Source: Alphaproteobacteria bacterium (GTDB lineage: Bacteria; Pseudomonadota; Alphaproteobacteria; JAUHZY01). From it: a stretch of DNA of 64,000 nucleotides. The translations under genes and the position numbers were made by a program. The stretch is taken from NCBI GenBank assembly GCA_030425825.1, contig JAUHZY010000001.1, positions 902,834 to 966,833 of the forward strand. Direction: 5' to 3'. This document shows, one piece after another, positions 63,898-64,000 of this stretch. A model generated the notes under the pieces. The model ran no database searches. It was given only the letters and a program-made list of their open reading frames with translations, and was not told the DNA's origin. Each line of letters opens with the position of its first letter. Position 1 is the stretch's first letter.

Positions 63898-64000
63898 ATG
63901 ATTAAAATAATATCAAGTGTGCAAAATGGCCTTAAAACGCAACTATCTTCTTATCGTATTGCGCGCAAAGAAGACGGTGAAGAGCGCAAAGACCGCGACC
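63898..64000 (+). CDS. 5' end of an unidentified CDS (partial)
   Basis: An ATG at 63898 opens a frame to the window edge, encoding a charged start (GLKTQLSSYRIARKEDGEERKD). No clear Shine-Dalgarno. A second frame from ATG 63932 is open but its Lys-rich translation looks less natural. Too short to identify. Confidence 0.35.
   Translation, partial: MIKIISSVQNGLKTQLSSYRIARKEDGEERKDRD

Overview
The window is an AT-rich chromosomal segment of an alphaproteobacterium, almost entirely core genome. The lineage call rests on TrcR (DUF1013), the zinc-free type B ribosomal protein L36, the ribE-ribB(X)-ribH-nusB-thiL order, the ftsE-ftsX-ydcF-plsC order, the acidic insertion in RNase E, the class I PHA synthase and a K+-independent H+-pyrophosphatase. 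The genus cannot be named from sequence alone. The cell is Gram-negative, makes peptidoglycan, stores polyhydroxyalkanoate, makes arginine, riboflavin and thiamine diphosphate, and has gluconeogenic enzymes. No rRNA, tRNA, insertion sequence, prophage or CRISPR array was recognised.

Layout: 1-4.9 kb holds rpmJ, a small unknown gene and the fabG-acpP-fabF-mltG-trcR run. 4.9-16.4 kb is one giant minus-strand gene for a 3,792-residue RTX protein. It is built of about 370 glycine/aspartate nonapeptides with a distinct N-terminal cap, two non-RTX inserts, an internally duplicated 36-residue module and a unique C-terminal domain. It has its own promoter and is flanked by terminators. 16.5-23.7 kb: rne, then amiC-mrcA-DMT transporter. 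23.7-28.9 kb: infB and alaS, divergent. 28.9-33.5 kb: the operon argD-argF-lipoprotein-glpX and a methyltransferase-like gene. 33.5-38.5 kb: sugar and envelope genes (two glycosyltransferases, gmhB-like phosphatase, class I aldolase, rfbA), with a candidate small RNA or attenuator ahead of rfbA. 38.5-42.2 kb: an OmpA-domain protein, phaC and cutA. 42.2-46.1 kb: rodA-der-mlaA-mlaC-cutA, divergent from ftsW-murG-murC-murB (46.2-50.6 kb). 50.6-53.5 kb: ftsE-ftsX-ydcF-plsC. 53.6-59.7 kb: hppA, then ribE-ribBX-ribH-nusB-thiL plus a small secreted protein. 59.7-64 kb: a lipoprotein, a SPOR-tailed D,D-carboxypeptidase, miaA, a loop-less RND/MMPL-type membrane protein and a partial gene.

The dominant theme is building and dividing the cell envelope: fatty-acid synthesis, precursor synthesis (MurB, C, G), polymerases (PBP1a, FtsW, RodA), trimming enzymes (MltG, AmiC, DacC), FtsEX, phospholipid synthesis and transport (PlsC, MlaA/C) and surface sugars. 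Genes are tightly packed: many 4-nt ATGA overlaps, and four convergent pairs whose coding ends overlap.

The most unusual items are the giant RTX protein with its conserved duplicated module, the candidate anti-Shine-Dalgarno small RNA before rfbA, the loop-less RND-like protein and the RibB protein with a dead GTP cyclohydrolase domain. All calls come from reading the sequence; no database search was run.
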